This document shows, piece by piece, positions 52,129 through 61,292 of a stretch of DNA of 64,000 nt. This DNA comes from Butyricimonas faecalis. GTDB taxonomy: Bacteria; Bacteroidota; Bacteroidia; Bacteroidales; Marinifilaceae. The position numbers were made by a program, and so were the translations under genes. The notes under the pieces were generated by a model. That model was not told the origin of the DNA and searched no databases. It worked only from the letters and a program-made list of their open reading frames with translations. Each line of letters starts with the position of its first letter. Position 1 is the first letter of the stretch. The stretch spans positions 806,001-870,000 of the forward strand of contig NZ_CP032819.1 in the NCBI RefSeq assembly GCF_003991565.1, in the 5' to 3' direction.

Positions 52129-52989
52129 TCAGACAATATACCCTTCCTGCTCGTATACTTTCCGATAACGATGAATCATTTCAACCAACCAATTCAAACG
52201 TGAATCAATAATCTTCATATTCCTATATCGGAGATATTGAGCATTATACAACTTTTCATTACCCGTTCTCAATCTTTCCTCGATATCCTTAGGGACGAAA
52301 AAACTTGCCCTTTCACCAAGAATCCTGTAAAATTCAGATTGATATATACTTATACCCGCCAGATCATAATCACCAAAATGAATGTACTCATTAGATATCC
52401 CCCTAAGCCAATCTTTCAAATCAGACGACTGCGGATAACGGGATACAAAAAGTATCTTTTTGTTACCGAACAAATATTTCTGATGACGGATATACCGAAA
52501 ATTTTCTCCATTTTCAATACCAACAATTACAACGTCGGATGGGATATGGAATTTTTCGGGATTTTGTATAAAAACAGCAGTACTCTCAGTAGGCGAAATA
52601 ATAAAATCAGAGTCACCCATCATTGCTTTTACAGGTTCATAACTATTCACAAGAAAACCTCGGAACGTTCTTAACTTCACTGATTTAGAGTTTCCTGTTT
52701 CTTGTACAAGCATATGGCGTCCCAAGGCATCATCATCTTCACTCAAAACTTCAATCCACCGTTCAAGTGCCGTGCCTGAGGTGTATTTATCTTTAACATA
52801 TCTACGACAGGCCTCAACATCCGTCAGACGATACGAATACCTGCTACCGCGAGCAACAGCAGAGATGAGTCCTTCTTCTTTAAGTTCGTCAGCGATCCAA
52901 TGTGGCAAAGAGCTTGAAGGAAGCGACTCTCCGCCAAACATACGCAATACTTTTCTCGCTATCGAAACTGTAAATTTATTTCTCTCCAT
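52129..52989 (-). CDS. jetD: Wadjet JetD-like nuclease subunit (Toprim)
   Basis: 286 residues. A winged-helix-like N-terminus (ARKVLRMFGGESLPSSSLPH, VARGSRYSYRL) is followed by a Toprim domain: the catalytic glutamate in VVIVGIENGENF (E159 or E162) and the acidic DxD in HFGDYDLAGISIY (D207, D209). In Wadjet and MksBEFG systems this subunit is the topoisomerase VI-like nuclease that cuts plasmid DNA loaded by the SMC complex. It is the last gene of the leftward set, 30 bases after the SMC gene. It is shorter than the best-studied JetD proteins (about 380 residues). Confidence 0.85.
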   Translation of the reverse strand: MERNKFTVSIARKVLRMFGGESLPSSSLPHWIADELKEEGLISAVARGSRYSYRLTDVEACRRYVKDKYTSGTALERWIEVLSEDDDALGRHMLVQETGNSKSVKLRTFRGFLVNSYEPVKAMMGDSDFIISPTESTAVFIQNPEKFHIPSDVVIVGIENGENFRYIRHQKYLFGNKKILFVSRYPQSSDLKDWLRGISNEYIHFGDYDLAGISIYQSEFYRILGERASFFVPKDIEERLRTGNEKLYNAQYLRYRNMKIIDSRLNWLVEMIHRYRKVYEQEGYIV

Positions 52990-53019
52990 ATTTCAAAATG
53001 CATTACCGAAACAAATCTT

Positions 53020-56000
53020 CTATTTACGTGTAAGCAATGGTACAATTCTGGTATTACTCCGGGAATCCTTGCTTAACAGATAAGTATATTTATAATCCTC
53101 AACATTATATGTTGTAGGAGAACTGTTTACTAGAAGGATATTTCGACAATTAGCAAAATCAAGTATCCCTTTTACGTTATTAGGATGCAGTTTACCTATT
53201 TCGTCCATCATGCAATGTACTTTGAAATCTCTAAATTTTCTTGAAGCCTTTTCCTTGAATACATTAATAAGCATAATATTCACCATAGCTTTTACCAAAA
53301 TATCTGTTCCATCGGAACCTACATTCGCAATTTTCTCTACCCACCCGGTATCGTTGTCATTTTCCACTACACGGAACTGCAGATTAAAGGTGTCGGATAC
53401 AACCAGACTTTTGCGCGACGGCTCGTCCTTGAGGAGTTTACTGAATGTATTCAAGTATTTCACGGCCCGAAGATTGACATTTTCACGCGAATCTTGTGAA
53501 AACAGATCCATCTCTCCCATGTTGAAGCTATTCTCGTTATTGAATTTCATTATTTCGGTCAACAACTGCATGAGCTTATCGTTACTTTGCTGCGGACGAA
53601 GTTCGATGCTACGTATCACTCCGGCAAAATTCCGTTTCACGAAATCATCGTTTATATCATTTATCGTTTTATGTATTTCACTTTCATTCTGGGTAAGGTT
53701 CCCCGTTTCTTTTGATACTCGTCGGATTATATTCACATACCTTTCACTTATACGATTTTGATATTCAGCAATCTTATTATTCTCTACAAACTCACTCAAA
53801 TTGGATGCAAAATCCATATAGTCCGAATCACTTACAAGTGCCAAGGGAAAACTGAAAGTATTCCTTGCCGTAAAATTACTATTAAAAAGATTTACGGCCT
53901 TCTTAAAATTCTCCGTATCCTTACTCAAGGAAATAATAAGACTTTTCAGTTCTTCAATAATAATTCCACATGTCTTTTTGGTAACAAGTTCACATGACGT
54001 GTATGATTCCGGTGGACAAAAATTTTCATCCTTTCTAAAACTATCAAGTACATCAAAATCCTTCTTTATAGAGTTTCTCTCGTTATCTCTGGCATCCACT
54101 TCATTTTTTGCAGCATTATACTGATCAATAAGTTTTTTCTTCCTCAATGCATATTTTTCATTCAAGTCATTAAGATGCAACTCATTATTTTTCTTATCGT
54201 CACGCAATTGCTGCTCCCGGTCAAAAAGTTCTCTTTTATCCTTTTCATAATCCGACACTAAAGAACGTTTACTAGATATGTATTTCAATTCGTTTTTTAT
54301 AGAATTTATCTTTGACTTGTATACATCTATAACCGATGTATCGGCCCCTTTACCGCTTAGTTCATCATTTTGAAGTTTGAATAGCTCTTTTTTCTTGATT
54401 TCCATTTCCAACCGATGATCAGAAATTTCATTTCCAATAGCCTCTGTTTCGCTGTCTACAGCAAGCCTTTCTCTCTTTTCGGCCTTTCTTTGTTCATCAT
54501 AAATAAGACCTATGCGCTTATCCCTTTCCTTTTTTAATACTCCCTCATCATCAGAGCATTTCTGTCTTTCCTTTTCCTTACCGCCGATGCTTATTTCTAT
54601 TTCTTCCAACTGTTTTTTCTTCCACTCATCTTCCTTGCGTTGCCAGGATACCAATTCTGCTTTCAAGTTTTTCATCTTTGTCGGATACTGCTGAAGCTGA
54701 CTCTCAAGAAGATGCATCTCGTTTGATATCACGGAAATTTGCCTTCTGTATTTATTCCTTATAGATTCTGCTTGCTTTTCTTTTTCCTCATTCAGTAGAT
54801 TAATCTTTCTCGTATCAGCATCTCTTTCAGAAGATTTAGTTTCAAATTCCGCCTCTAGTTGCTCGGGAGTACGTAGATCACGTTCCACTCCTGCAAGATT
54901 TACCTTCACACCAAAGAAATTATTACCGTCTTCCCCAAGTTGCGGACTAAGATTCTGATTATAGAGAATCAGTTTCTCGTCTGCAATCTTACCAATACTT
55001 TCCTGCCATCCGGGCTTATTCTTTTCAAGCCATTCGCAAAAGGAGCCTTTACTATTGTCTATAAGAATTCGCAAGGCCTCCATTTCAACATCCAATTGTT
55101 TTCTATGACATACGATATCATCAATTTCTGTATCATATTTCTTGTCGGAGAGCCCTGTTTCCTCTTGTGATTTTTGTCGGAAGCGGTCACAATCCAACTT
55201 CATACGCTCCACTTTCATGGCTGTATCTTTTTCTTCGACAGACAGAGATCTCAACTGATCTTCATAATCATCTATTTCCGTTTTAAAATGAACCGTATAC
55301 TCTATTTTGGTCTTTTGCTGTTTTAAATTGAATATCTCCTCTAGTATGAAAGATTTATTATCTGACAATGTTTTCAGCTTTTCGTCATAAATAGTCCTTA
55401 TTTCGTCAACCTGCTCGTCACATGTCTTTTTCAGGGCAGATATTTTATTATTGAGTTTCTCTTTCAAAAGAAGAATTCTTTTATTCGATTCATTTTCAAA
55501 TTTTACAAATTCAGCATCAATTCCTTGCTCAAGCAAATTATATTTGCGGATAATATCACTATACGTGTTCGTCAACTCGTTATACATCCGAGTCAAAGAT
55601 TTCAACTCGTATTCCAATGCAGGCTCTTTACTTACTCTTGATATTACCTCATTTATATGCTCCTGTTCATAATATTGATGTTTTCTCTTGACACTCTTCA
55701 AATCTGATTCTATGATTCCACTTTGCTTTACAAGTTTGTCACGCTCCTGTTCAAACTTGTCTTTCTCTTCGTTAAGCAAACGATTATAACGTTCAACCTC
55801 CTTGTTCAAAGAAGCAATCTGTTCTTCGAGCCTTGGAAGCATCTGCAATGCCATTTTTTCCGAATAATTAAGCTCTGCCCTGCCGTCATCTATCTGCTTT
55901 TTTGAATACAAAAGCTTTCTATATCCTTTTATTACCGAATCGGCTTGTCTTCTGACCGGAACAACACCATTCTTATCCTGCTTTATCCAAAGCATCACAT

Positions 56001-56682
56001 CGGAATATTCCTGTTCAAACGATTCAATCTGACTGCGATAATATCCCAAATCAATAATAAACTCATCATCATTCATTGACTGTATGATGGTATCTTTTAT
56101 AAAATCCGCATCAAGTTTTGAATTTAAAAATACATTCTGGATTGTACGGGGTATATTCTGGTATCTGGGGCTTTCCACGATGGCATATTTACGAAACTGC
56201 ACCATCTCCGGCTTTCTGTTGTTACCGAATATGATATCACGAAACATATCGTATCCTGAAACTAATGAAGAGGCATTACTGCCGGAATTGGAAATGCGTG
56301 TACGAATCTCGCTCCAGTCTGCCGACACCTCGTTTTCTCCGTTTACAAACCACTCTTTCCGGTAGGGGGTATCAATAAACCGAAAAGCAGCCCTTCCCAT
56401 CGACTTCGTTACCACTACCGTGTAAGCGCCATTCTCGCGCATCACCTCGTAAATGATATAGGAATTGGCATAAGGGAGATAGAATGTATCGAAATTCATC
56501 TTTTCTTTCGGAATTCCCAACCTAAGTTTATCCGCATTATAAAAGAACAGAACTGCACGCAGAAGAGTACTTTTTCCTACTCCCTGCGTTCCTATAAAGT
56601 GTACATTACCGTCAACTTTTACTTCGGCATACGGCACATGGGCGCTATTAAGAAAAATAACCTTATTGAGATATCTCATCAT
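53020..56682 (-). CDS. jetC: Wadjet JetC-like SMC/MukB-type ATPase
   Basis: 1220 residues. Walker A GTQGVGKST lies at 31-39 after an N-terminal beta segment. Two long coiled-coil regions (about 270-560 and 610-900; SLNKEVERYNRLLNEEKDKF and similar) flank a hinge-like section near 570-620. The C-terminal ATPase half has NVGSDGTDILVKAMVNIML (signature-like) and HCMMDEIGKLHPNN (Walker B). It should extrude DNA loops on invading plasmids together with JetA and JetB. The ATG overlaps the jetB end by 20 bases and has GGAGG six bases upstream. Confidence 0.9.
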   Translation of the reverse strand: MMRYLNKVIFLNSAHVPYAEVKVDGNVHFIGTQGVGKSTLLRAVLFFYNADKLRLGIPKEKMNFDTFYLPYANSYIIYEVMRENGAYTVVVTKSMGRAAFRFIDTPYRKEWFVNGENEVSADWSEIRTRISNSGSNASSLVSGYDMFRDIIFGNNRKPEMVQFRKYAIVESPRYQNIPRTIQNVFLNSKLDADFIKDTIIQSMNDDEFIIDLGYYRSQIESFEQEYSDVMLWIKQDKNGVVPVRRQADSVIKGYRKLLYSKKQIDDGRAELNYSEKMALQMLPRLEEQIASLNKEVERYNRLLNEEKDKFEQERDKLVKQSGIIESDLKSVKRKHQYYEQEHINEVISRVSKEPALEYELKSLTRMYNELTNTYSDIIRKYNLLEQGIDAEFVKFENESNKRILLLKEKLNNKISALKKTCDEQVDEIRTIYDEKLKTLSDNKSFILEEIFNLKQQKTKIEYTVHFKTEIDDYEDQLRSLSVEEKDTAMKVERMKLDCDRFRQKSQEETGLSDKKYDTEIDDIVCHRKQLDVEMEALRILIDNSKGSFCEWLEKNKPGWQESIGKIADEKLILYNQNLSPQLGEDGNNFFGVKVNLAGVERDLRTPEQLEAEFETKSSERDADTRKINLLNEEKEKQAESIRNKYRRQISVISNEMHLLESQLQQYPTKMKNLKAELVSWQRKEDEWKKKQLEEIEISIGGKEKERQKCSDDEGVLKKERDKRIGLIYDEQRKAEKRERLAVDSETEAIGNEISDHRLEMEIKKKELFKLQNDELSGKGADTSVIDVYKSKINSIKNELKYISSKRSLVSDYEKDKRELFDREQQLRDDKKNNELHLNDLNEKYALRKKKLIDQYNAAKNEVDARDNERNSIKKDFDVLDSFRKDENFCPPESYTSCELVTKKTCGIIIEELKSLIISLSKDTENFKKAVNLFNSNFTARNTFSFPLALVSDSDYMDFASNLSEFVENNKIAEYQNRISERYVNIIRRVSKETGNLTQNESEIHKTINDINDDFVKRNFAGVIRSIELRPQQSNDKLMQLLTEIMKFNNENSFNMGEMDLFSQDSRENVNLRAVKYLNTFSKLLKDEPSRKSLVVSDTFNLQFRVVENDNDTGWVEKIANVGSDGTDILVKAMVNIMLINVFKEKASRKFRDFKVHCMMDEIGKLHPNNVKGILDFANCRNILLVNSSPTTYNVEDYKYTYLLSKDSRSNTRIVPLLTRK

Positions 56683-57214
56683 TCATTTCCTCCGATATCG
56701 TTATGCAGTCCACTAAATCCTCCATATAGTGAAATGCAGTTAATACTTTATACGTATTGTCATGCTCGTTCTCCAACTCAATCATCCCCGACTTTTCAAG
56801 TTCCAATACAAGTTTTTCTACAACTTCATTGTATTTCTTCTTATCTGAAAAAAGTTTGGAAGCCTTCTCCTTTAGTTCTATCTGACAACTAATCTGTACC
56901 TCTATGTCGGCAGGACGAAATTTAAATCCCGGCCCAAAGGTAGCATCATAGGTTTTCAAGAAACTCAAATAGTCTATCCACTTCATTACCGCCTCAAGTT
57001 TACGCTCAAGATCCACCTTGGATTCCTGACGGGTAAACATATAATACCCGTCACCACCTTCAAGATAGAAACCAATTCCTTTATAATACTCATAATAATC
57101 CGTGAAGTCTTCTTCTAAAGCATCATAAAACCGTTTTATCGCAGACGATACACTATTAGCTGAGATGAAACCTCCCTTACTTAGTATATTGAATATTTCT
57201 TCCGTATATCTCAT
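56663..57214 (-). CDS. jetB: Wadjet JetB-like (MukE/MksE-type) subunit
   Basis: 183 residues, no membrane segment. The order of short helices and beta strands (RYTEEIFNILSKGGFISANS, GIGFYLEGGDGYYMFTRQES, KLVLELEKSGMIELENE) matches the winged-helix KITE/MukE type, and the length and position between the kleisin-like and SMC genes agree. The name rests mainly on operon context. It ends inside the start of jetC and begins 20 bases after jetA. Confidence 0.8.
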   Translation of the reverse strand: MRYTEEIFNILSKGGFISANSVSSAIKRFYDALEEDFTDYYEYYKGIGFYLEGGDGYYMFTRQESKVDLERKLEAVMKWIDYLSFLKTYDATFGPGFKFRPADIEVQISCQIELKEKASKLFSDKKKYNEVVEKLVLELEKSGMIELENEHDNTYKVLTAFHYMEDLVDCITISEEMNDEISQ

Positions 57215-57234
57215 GTTGAATTTAAATTTTAAAG

Positions 57235-58431
57235 TTATTTGGAATACACGACAGGATACTCCACGCCATAGCTTGTTTCATAAACATCAGTAAAATTCAG
57301 GTTATCTGCATATTGCGATGCTATCTGACAGAAATACAAAATCTTGCAGTCAACACTCAGATCCTTGTGATAATTATAGTTCATAACAAACTTAAACAAA
57401 TGACTGCTCGAAGCTGTAAAAGCATTATAGACTTCCTGCAAATTAACAGAATCCATGATTTCACTACTGCCATACAAATACTCTTCCGGAATGGCTCCGG
57501 CTATATTCTTGGGTCCCTTACTCTGTTTTTTTCTTCTGGCAACAACTTTCTTTATCAATTCGAGAGCCGTAGTAGAGGTTCGCAAATAATCGATAGAGAG
57601 TTTTATACGATAATTTGTCTGAGACTCCATCCATACAGGATTCCTAAGACTGAGAACTTGACGGATATCACTTTTCTCCTCCAATAGAAACTGATCTCGA
57701 AGATACTTCAGACGGCGCACTTTCTCGAAAATACGGTTCTGATAAGCAATCAAATTCAAATAATGAATTATCTGTTTCTCTATCTCGATCAGATTATGGT
57801 AAGAATCGTTCAACTGATATTTCACATCGTTCACAACCATTCGCATCTGCGTATCCATGGCAACTCTAAAAAACACCGGTTGCTGATTCTCTATCACATC
57901 CTCACTCCTATTGATGAGCATGGCTATGTTCTTACGCTTTTCATCCAAATTTCTCAGTTTAGAAAGTTTAATCTGATAACTTGGTTCATTCTTATATGTA
58001 TTGTCAATATTACGTTTCAAATCGATAACATTACGCACAGTAATCATTGCAATATTTTTCAAACATCGTTTGACTTCCCTCTGATAATTATACTTACGCT
58101 GTTCATTATCTTCTTTCAGATAATATTCTATATTCTCATTGAGACTTCCCAGATAATCATTAACAAAAGAAACATTGATATTTTCATTCACTTGCAATAC
58201 ATCTTCAAAAAATTTCAGATATACATCCTCCATCTCGAGAAAATTTCCGCTGTCTCTTATTATTCCATAGTCAATAAGATACTTTATCCTTTCTTCCTTA
58301 TACTCCGTAAGCTCCAAGGCATAGTCGTACTTAAAAGAAGACGATGTTCTTTTGTGGAACATTTCCTTTAGCAGAACCTTCTCCCTTTCAAGAACTCGTA
58401 AAAGTTCATCTATGGATTTAAAAGTATTCAT
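57235..58431 (-). CDS. jetA: Wadjet JetA-like (kleisin/MksF-type) subunit
   Basis: 398 residues, almost all predicted helix, acidic and basic stretches mixed. An N-terminal winged-helix-like part (LELTEYKEERIKYLIDYGII) is followed by helical bundles (QVNENINVSFVNDYL, EIEKQIIHYLNLIAYQNRIF) and a C-terminal part starting near LSLRNPVWMESQTNYR. The kleisin role is inferred from first position before jetB and jetC and from size. It should bridge the SMC heads. The upstream region has a probable promoter with a leader of about 105 bases. Confidence 0.8.
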   Translation of the reverse strand: MNTFKSIDELLRVLEREKVLLKEMFHKRTSSSFKYDYALELTEYKEERIKYLIDYGIIRDSGNFLEMEDVYLKFFEDVLQVNENINVSFVNDYLGSLNENIEYYLKEDNEQRKYNYQREVKRCLKNIAMITVRNVIDLKRNIDNTYKNEPSYQIKLSKLRNLDEKRKNIAMLINRSEDVIENQQPVFFRVAMDTQMRMVVNDVKYQLNDSYHNLIEIEKQIIHYLNLIAYQNRIFEKVRRLKYLRDQFLLEEKSDIRQVLSLRNPVWMESQTNYRIKLSIDYLRTSTTALELIKKVVARRKKQSKGPKNIAGAIPEEYLYGSSEIMDSVNLQEVYNAFTASSSHLFKFVMNYNYHKDLSVDCKILYFCQIASQYADNLNFTDVYETSYGVEYPVVYSK

Positions 58432-58536
58432 ACAATATCACTTATAAATTCTGAAATCCTTCAATACCTGCTTGATAACTATCGATTATACATACTAACA
58501 TTTTTCACTCAATGGAATGAATAATTTTACTCATCA

Positions 58537-58568
58537 CAAAGATAAAAATATATTTGATGAATATTCAA
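58537..58568 (-). promoter_or_regulatory. Probable promoter of the jetABCD operon
   Basis: Read leftward, TTG (58566-58568) and TATCTTTG (58537-58544) fit the -33 and -7 boxes with a 21-base gap. The leader to the jetA ATG is about 105 bases and AT-rich, with no clear structured element. Confidence 0.5.
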
Positions 58569-58618
58569 GGCGCACGAGTACCATAAATAAAAGGACCACG
58601 TGTGACAACGCTTTTTCA

Positions 58619-58656
58619 AGAAAACAAAATAAGGGATCCGCACAACACGGACCCCT
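58619..58656 (-). terminator. Intrinsic terminator of SusC/SusD operon 2
   Basis: Read leftward, AGGGGTCCG (58648-58656) pairs with CGGATCCCT (58632-58640; one G-T pair) around a 7-base loop and is followed by TATTTTGTTTTCTT. It lies 25 bases after the stop of the last gene of the operon. Confidence 0.75.
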
Positions 58657-58680
58657 CAAGCCTCTACGATCGCTCTTTGT

Positions 58681-59106
58681 TTACTTCACGATAAAAGTGT
58701 AAACATCTTTTAGAACATGGCTATATCCCTCGTTTGTAATCCGGATCGAAACCACATACTTACCTGCTGGAGCTTTGTGTTCTAAAGGATAATAAAAACT
58801 ACCGTTTCCTATAATACTCAATTCCTGTTTAAACATCACGGCATCCCCTCCTTCTGTTGCTGTCACTTCCTCGATAGTATAAATCAACGGAGCAGTTCCC
58901 TCTATTCCCTGAATGGGTTGTGTTACCCAAGGTGCATTATTCTTTATACGTTGGGCATCTGCAATCTCATCCAGCTCCCCGATTTGAGGTATTTCCATGT
59001 AATCAGGCATATATTCGGCATTTTCAGTCTCTAAGTATCCTACCGTAACATCATTACACGCAACAAGAAACACGACACATATTAAATATATAAAATAACC
59101 TCTCAT
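58681..59106 (-). CDS. Small lipoprotein of SusC/SusD operon 2, unknown function
   Basis: 141 residues. A lipoprotein signal ends VVFLVAC (Cys-17). The mature part starts NDVTVGYLETENAEYMPDYM and contains a likely beta sandwich (PLIYTIEEVTATEGGDAVMF, LEHKAPAGKYVVSIRITNEG). I do not recognise a named family with certainty; the C-terminal half resembles an Ig-like or cadherin-like strand pattern. It is the last gene of the operon, 20 bases after the fasciclin gene and before a terminator. It is probably a surface-exposed accessory to the SusCD pair. Confidence 0.65.
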   Translation of the reverse strand: MRGYFIYLICVVFLVACNDVTVGYLETENAEYMPDYMEIPQIGELDEIADAQRIKNNAPWVTQPIQGIEGTAPLIYTIEEVTATEGGDAVMFKQELSIIGNGSFYYPLEHKAPAGKYVVSIRITNEGYSHVLKDVYTFIVK

Positions 59107-59126
59107 AATCCATTATTTAAAGTTCA

Positions 59127-59711
59127 TTATAATCCACCTAACACGTAATTATAGCTCAACGAATGTACAACCCCATTGGTAGGCTGTATGTTAGAAGAAG
59201 CAACATCAATAGTCACATTTCCCTTTAAATAGATCACCCGCACTCCCCCTTCTACAACATTGCCATAATCCTCATAAAACAACCCCATCCAAATACTCTT
59301 CCCAGAAAGAGTCGTATAAACATCTCCTCCTTCCTGTGTAAGATATTCTCCTTTGGGAATATCGTCACGCAATATTTTCCCGGCAAACAAATGATCCTTA
59401 ACAATTTTAATACAATCATCCTTATCTATGTCATTGATGGAAGTTATAAACTTGTTATTCATCCACTTTCTAACAGAGTGATTCGTGGGACCTATAAACG
59501 TGATCGGGTCTTCCCCCTCGAACAAAGGCACCAACTCTGCCCTTTCTATTATCAAACGTATTGAATCCCAATTATAAGAATCACTTTTTAGATATTCATA
59601 CATATTTCCGTCGAAATGCTCTTTAGCTAATCCCGTATTCTCAAAATTCCAATTTGTAGAACACCCTCCTAATGCAAGGAGTACGATCATTGTAACTAAT
59701 AATTTACTCAT
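59127..59711 (-). CDS. Fasciclin (FAS1) domain lipoprotein
   Basis: 194 residues from the ATG at 59711; an in-frame start at 59756 would overlap susD and put extra residues before the signal. The lipoprotein signal ends LLALGGC (Cys-17). FAS1 features follow: MYEYLKSDSYNWDSIRLII, ELVPLFEGEDPITFIGPTNH, SVRKWMN, IKIVKDHLFAG, VTIDVASSNIQPTNGVVHSL. FAS1 domains bind sugars or matrix proteins, so it may aid ligand capture by the SusCD pair upstream. It lies 26 bases after susD. Confidence 0.88.
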   Translation of the reverse strand: MSKLLVTMIVLLALGGCSTNWNFENTGLAKEHFDGNMYEYLKSDSYNWDSIRLIIERAELVPLFEGEDPITFIGPTNHSVRKWMNNKFITSINDIDKDDCIKIVKDHLFAGKILRDDIPKGEYLTQEGGDVYTTLSGKSIWMGLFYEDYGNVVEGGVRVIYLKGNVTIDVASSNIQPTNGVVHSLSYNYVLGGL

Positions 59712-59737
59712 AACTACACTGTATATTTTACCAATCA

Positions 59738-61288
59738 TTACCATCTTGCTAACCAATACGGATTCTGACGCATTAAAGTATTGCGCTGCATTTCCGTATC
59801 CATTATCGGAACATATAACGCTCCATCTTTTACATCTTGTTCGGTAAGTTGCTCAAATACCTCCGAAATCATTCCCGGAAGAGTATAATACCCATTCCGA
59901 ACAATATCATAATAGCGTTCTCCGTCAAAAAACATTTCCCGTTCTCTCTCCCGGAATATTGCCATCTGCAAACCTTCCGTATCAGTATCTGCGGGATATG
60001 CTTTTGCATGAGCCCGATTTCTAACACAATTCAAATCATCTTCTGCTCCCGGCAAATTTGCACGACAACGTGCTTCAGCCCGTAATAAATAAATCTCTGC
60101 CAAACGCCAGAATATTTTATTCCCATCCACATTTATCATTTCTGCCGGATCCCAAGCAGCATCCAACAATGGTTTACGCCAGAAATAGGGATAAGCGAAT
60201 CCACCCGTGATCTCCTCATCAGCAGCTGCCATTTCATCAAATTTCCAGAAATAAGCCGTACGTCTCAAATCTCCATCACTCCAGATTTTCTTTACCCGAT
60301 CGTTTTTTATCAAATAAAGATTTTCATATTGATTATTAGACAACGAGCCAAATGGATTTAACGGATAACCTCCAGAACCATAGTTTTCTCCTATATGGAA
60401 ATTTATCCCTGGAGAAAAACGTCCGGTCGTGAAACCAAAATCAATACTACTATTCAACAATTCAAAAACAGACTCAGAACTCAAGCGATCCATGACAACA
60501 GAACAGACTTCTTCGGGCGTGTCAACCATTTTATAAATCCCCACTTTATTTTCAATAATTAAAGTACAGTACTTTTCTGTCTCTTTGTAAGCATCCGGAT
60601 CATTGAACACACCACCTTTCCACGCATAGATGTTAGCTAAAAGCGCCGCAGCCGCTCCTTTATGTGCATAATATTTTTTCAATTTCTGTCCGTTATAATC
60701 AACCGCTTCCTCGTAATTCTTTAACAGATCAAAAGCCCTCAAAGCATTGGACAACGCCGTATCCAATACAACTTTCGCATCACTACGTCCTAACGGATCT
60801 ATACTTTTGGAATCTCTCGTAATCGGAGCATTCCCCCAACGCCGAGCAATTTCATAATACATTAACCCTTTGGCAAAATAACAATGTCCTCTATAAAAAT
60901 TCTCTCTGTCTTTAGGCAAATCCTGCACCCGATACAGATTATCCAATATCAAATTGGATTGAAAAATTACATTATAATGAAGCAGCCAACTCGTTCCGTC
61001 AACTTTTTTAAAAGCTTCAGCAGAAAGATTTTTCAATTCATCGGCATAAGAGTAATATTCATTACATTGATCATATACCAGTCCCATTTTATGATGCGGT
61101 TGCAATTGATATTGAAAATATACTTCTCGTAATTTAGCATACATATCAATATACGTTTTATGCACATCCTGTTCATTTTGAAAATAATTCGTATAGGTTA
61201 CAGCAATCTCAGGCTCTACATCCAACATGTTGTCACAAGAACAACATAGTAATAATCCCGCTATATACAACAATCTTTTCAGTCTCAT
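59738..61288 (-). CDS. RagB/SusD family nutrient-uptake lipoprotein (operon 2)
   Basis: 516 residues. A lipoprotein signal ends LLCCSC (Cys-18), followed by DNMLDVEPEIAVTYTNYFQN. SusD hallmarks are RGHCYFAKGLMYYEIARRWG, AALLANIYAWKGG and IFWRLAEIYLLRAEARCRAN, and AIFREREREMFFDGERYYDI near the end. It forms the surface lid of the SusC transporter encoded 4 bases upstream. It shares little beyond family motifs with the operon 1 SusD, so the ligand is probably different. Confidence 0.95.
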   Translation of the reverse strand: MRLKRLLYIAGLLLCCSCDNMLDVEPEIAVTYTNYFQNEQDVHKTYIDMYAKLREVYFQYQLQPHHKMGLVYDQCNEYYSYADELKNLSAEAFKKVDGTSWLLHYNVIFQSNLILDNLYRVQDLPKDRENFYRGHCYFAKGLMYYEIARRWGNAPITRDSKSIDPLGRSDAKVVLDTALSNALRAFDLLKNYEEAVDYNGQKLKKYYAHKGAAAALLANIYAWKGGVFNDPDAYKETEKYCTLIIENKVGIYKMVDTPEEVCSVVMDRLSSESVFELLNSSIDFGFTTGRFSPGINFHIGENYGSGGYPLNPFGSLSNNQYENLYLIKNDRVKKIWSDGDLRRTAYFWKFDEMAAADEEITGGFAYPYFWRKPLLDAAWDPAEMINVDGNKIFWRLAEIYLLRAEARCRANLPGAEDDLNCVRNRAHAKAYPADTDTEGLQMAIFREREREMFFDGERYYDIVRNGYYTLPGMISEVFEQLTEQDVKDGALYVPIMDTEMQRNTLMRQNPYWLARW

Positions 61289-61292
61289 GTTT

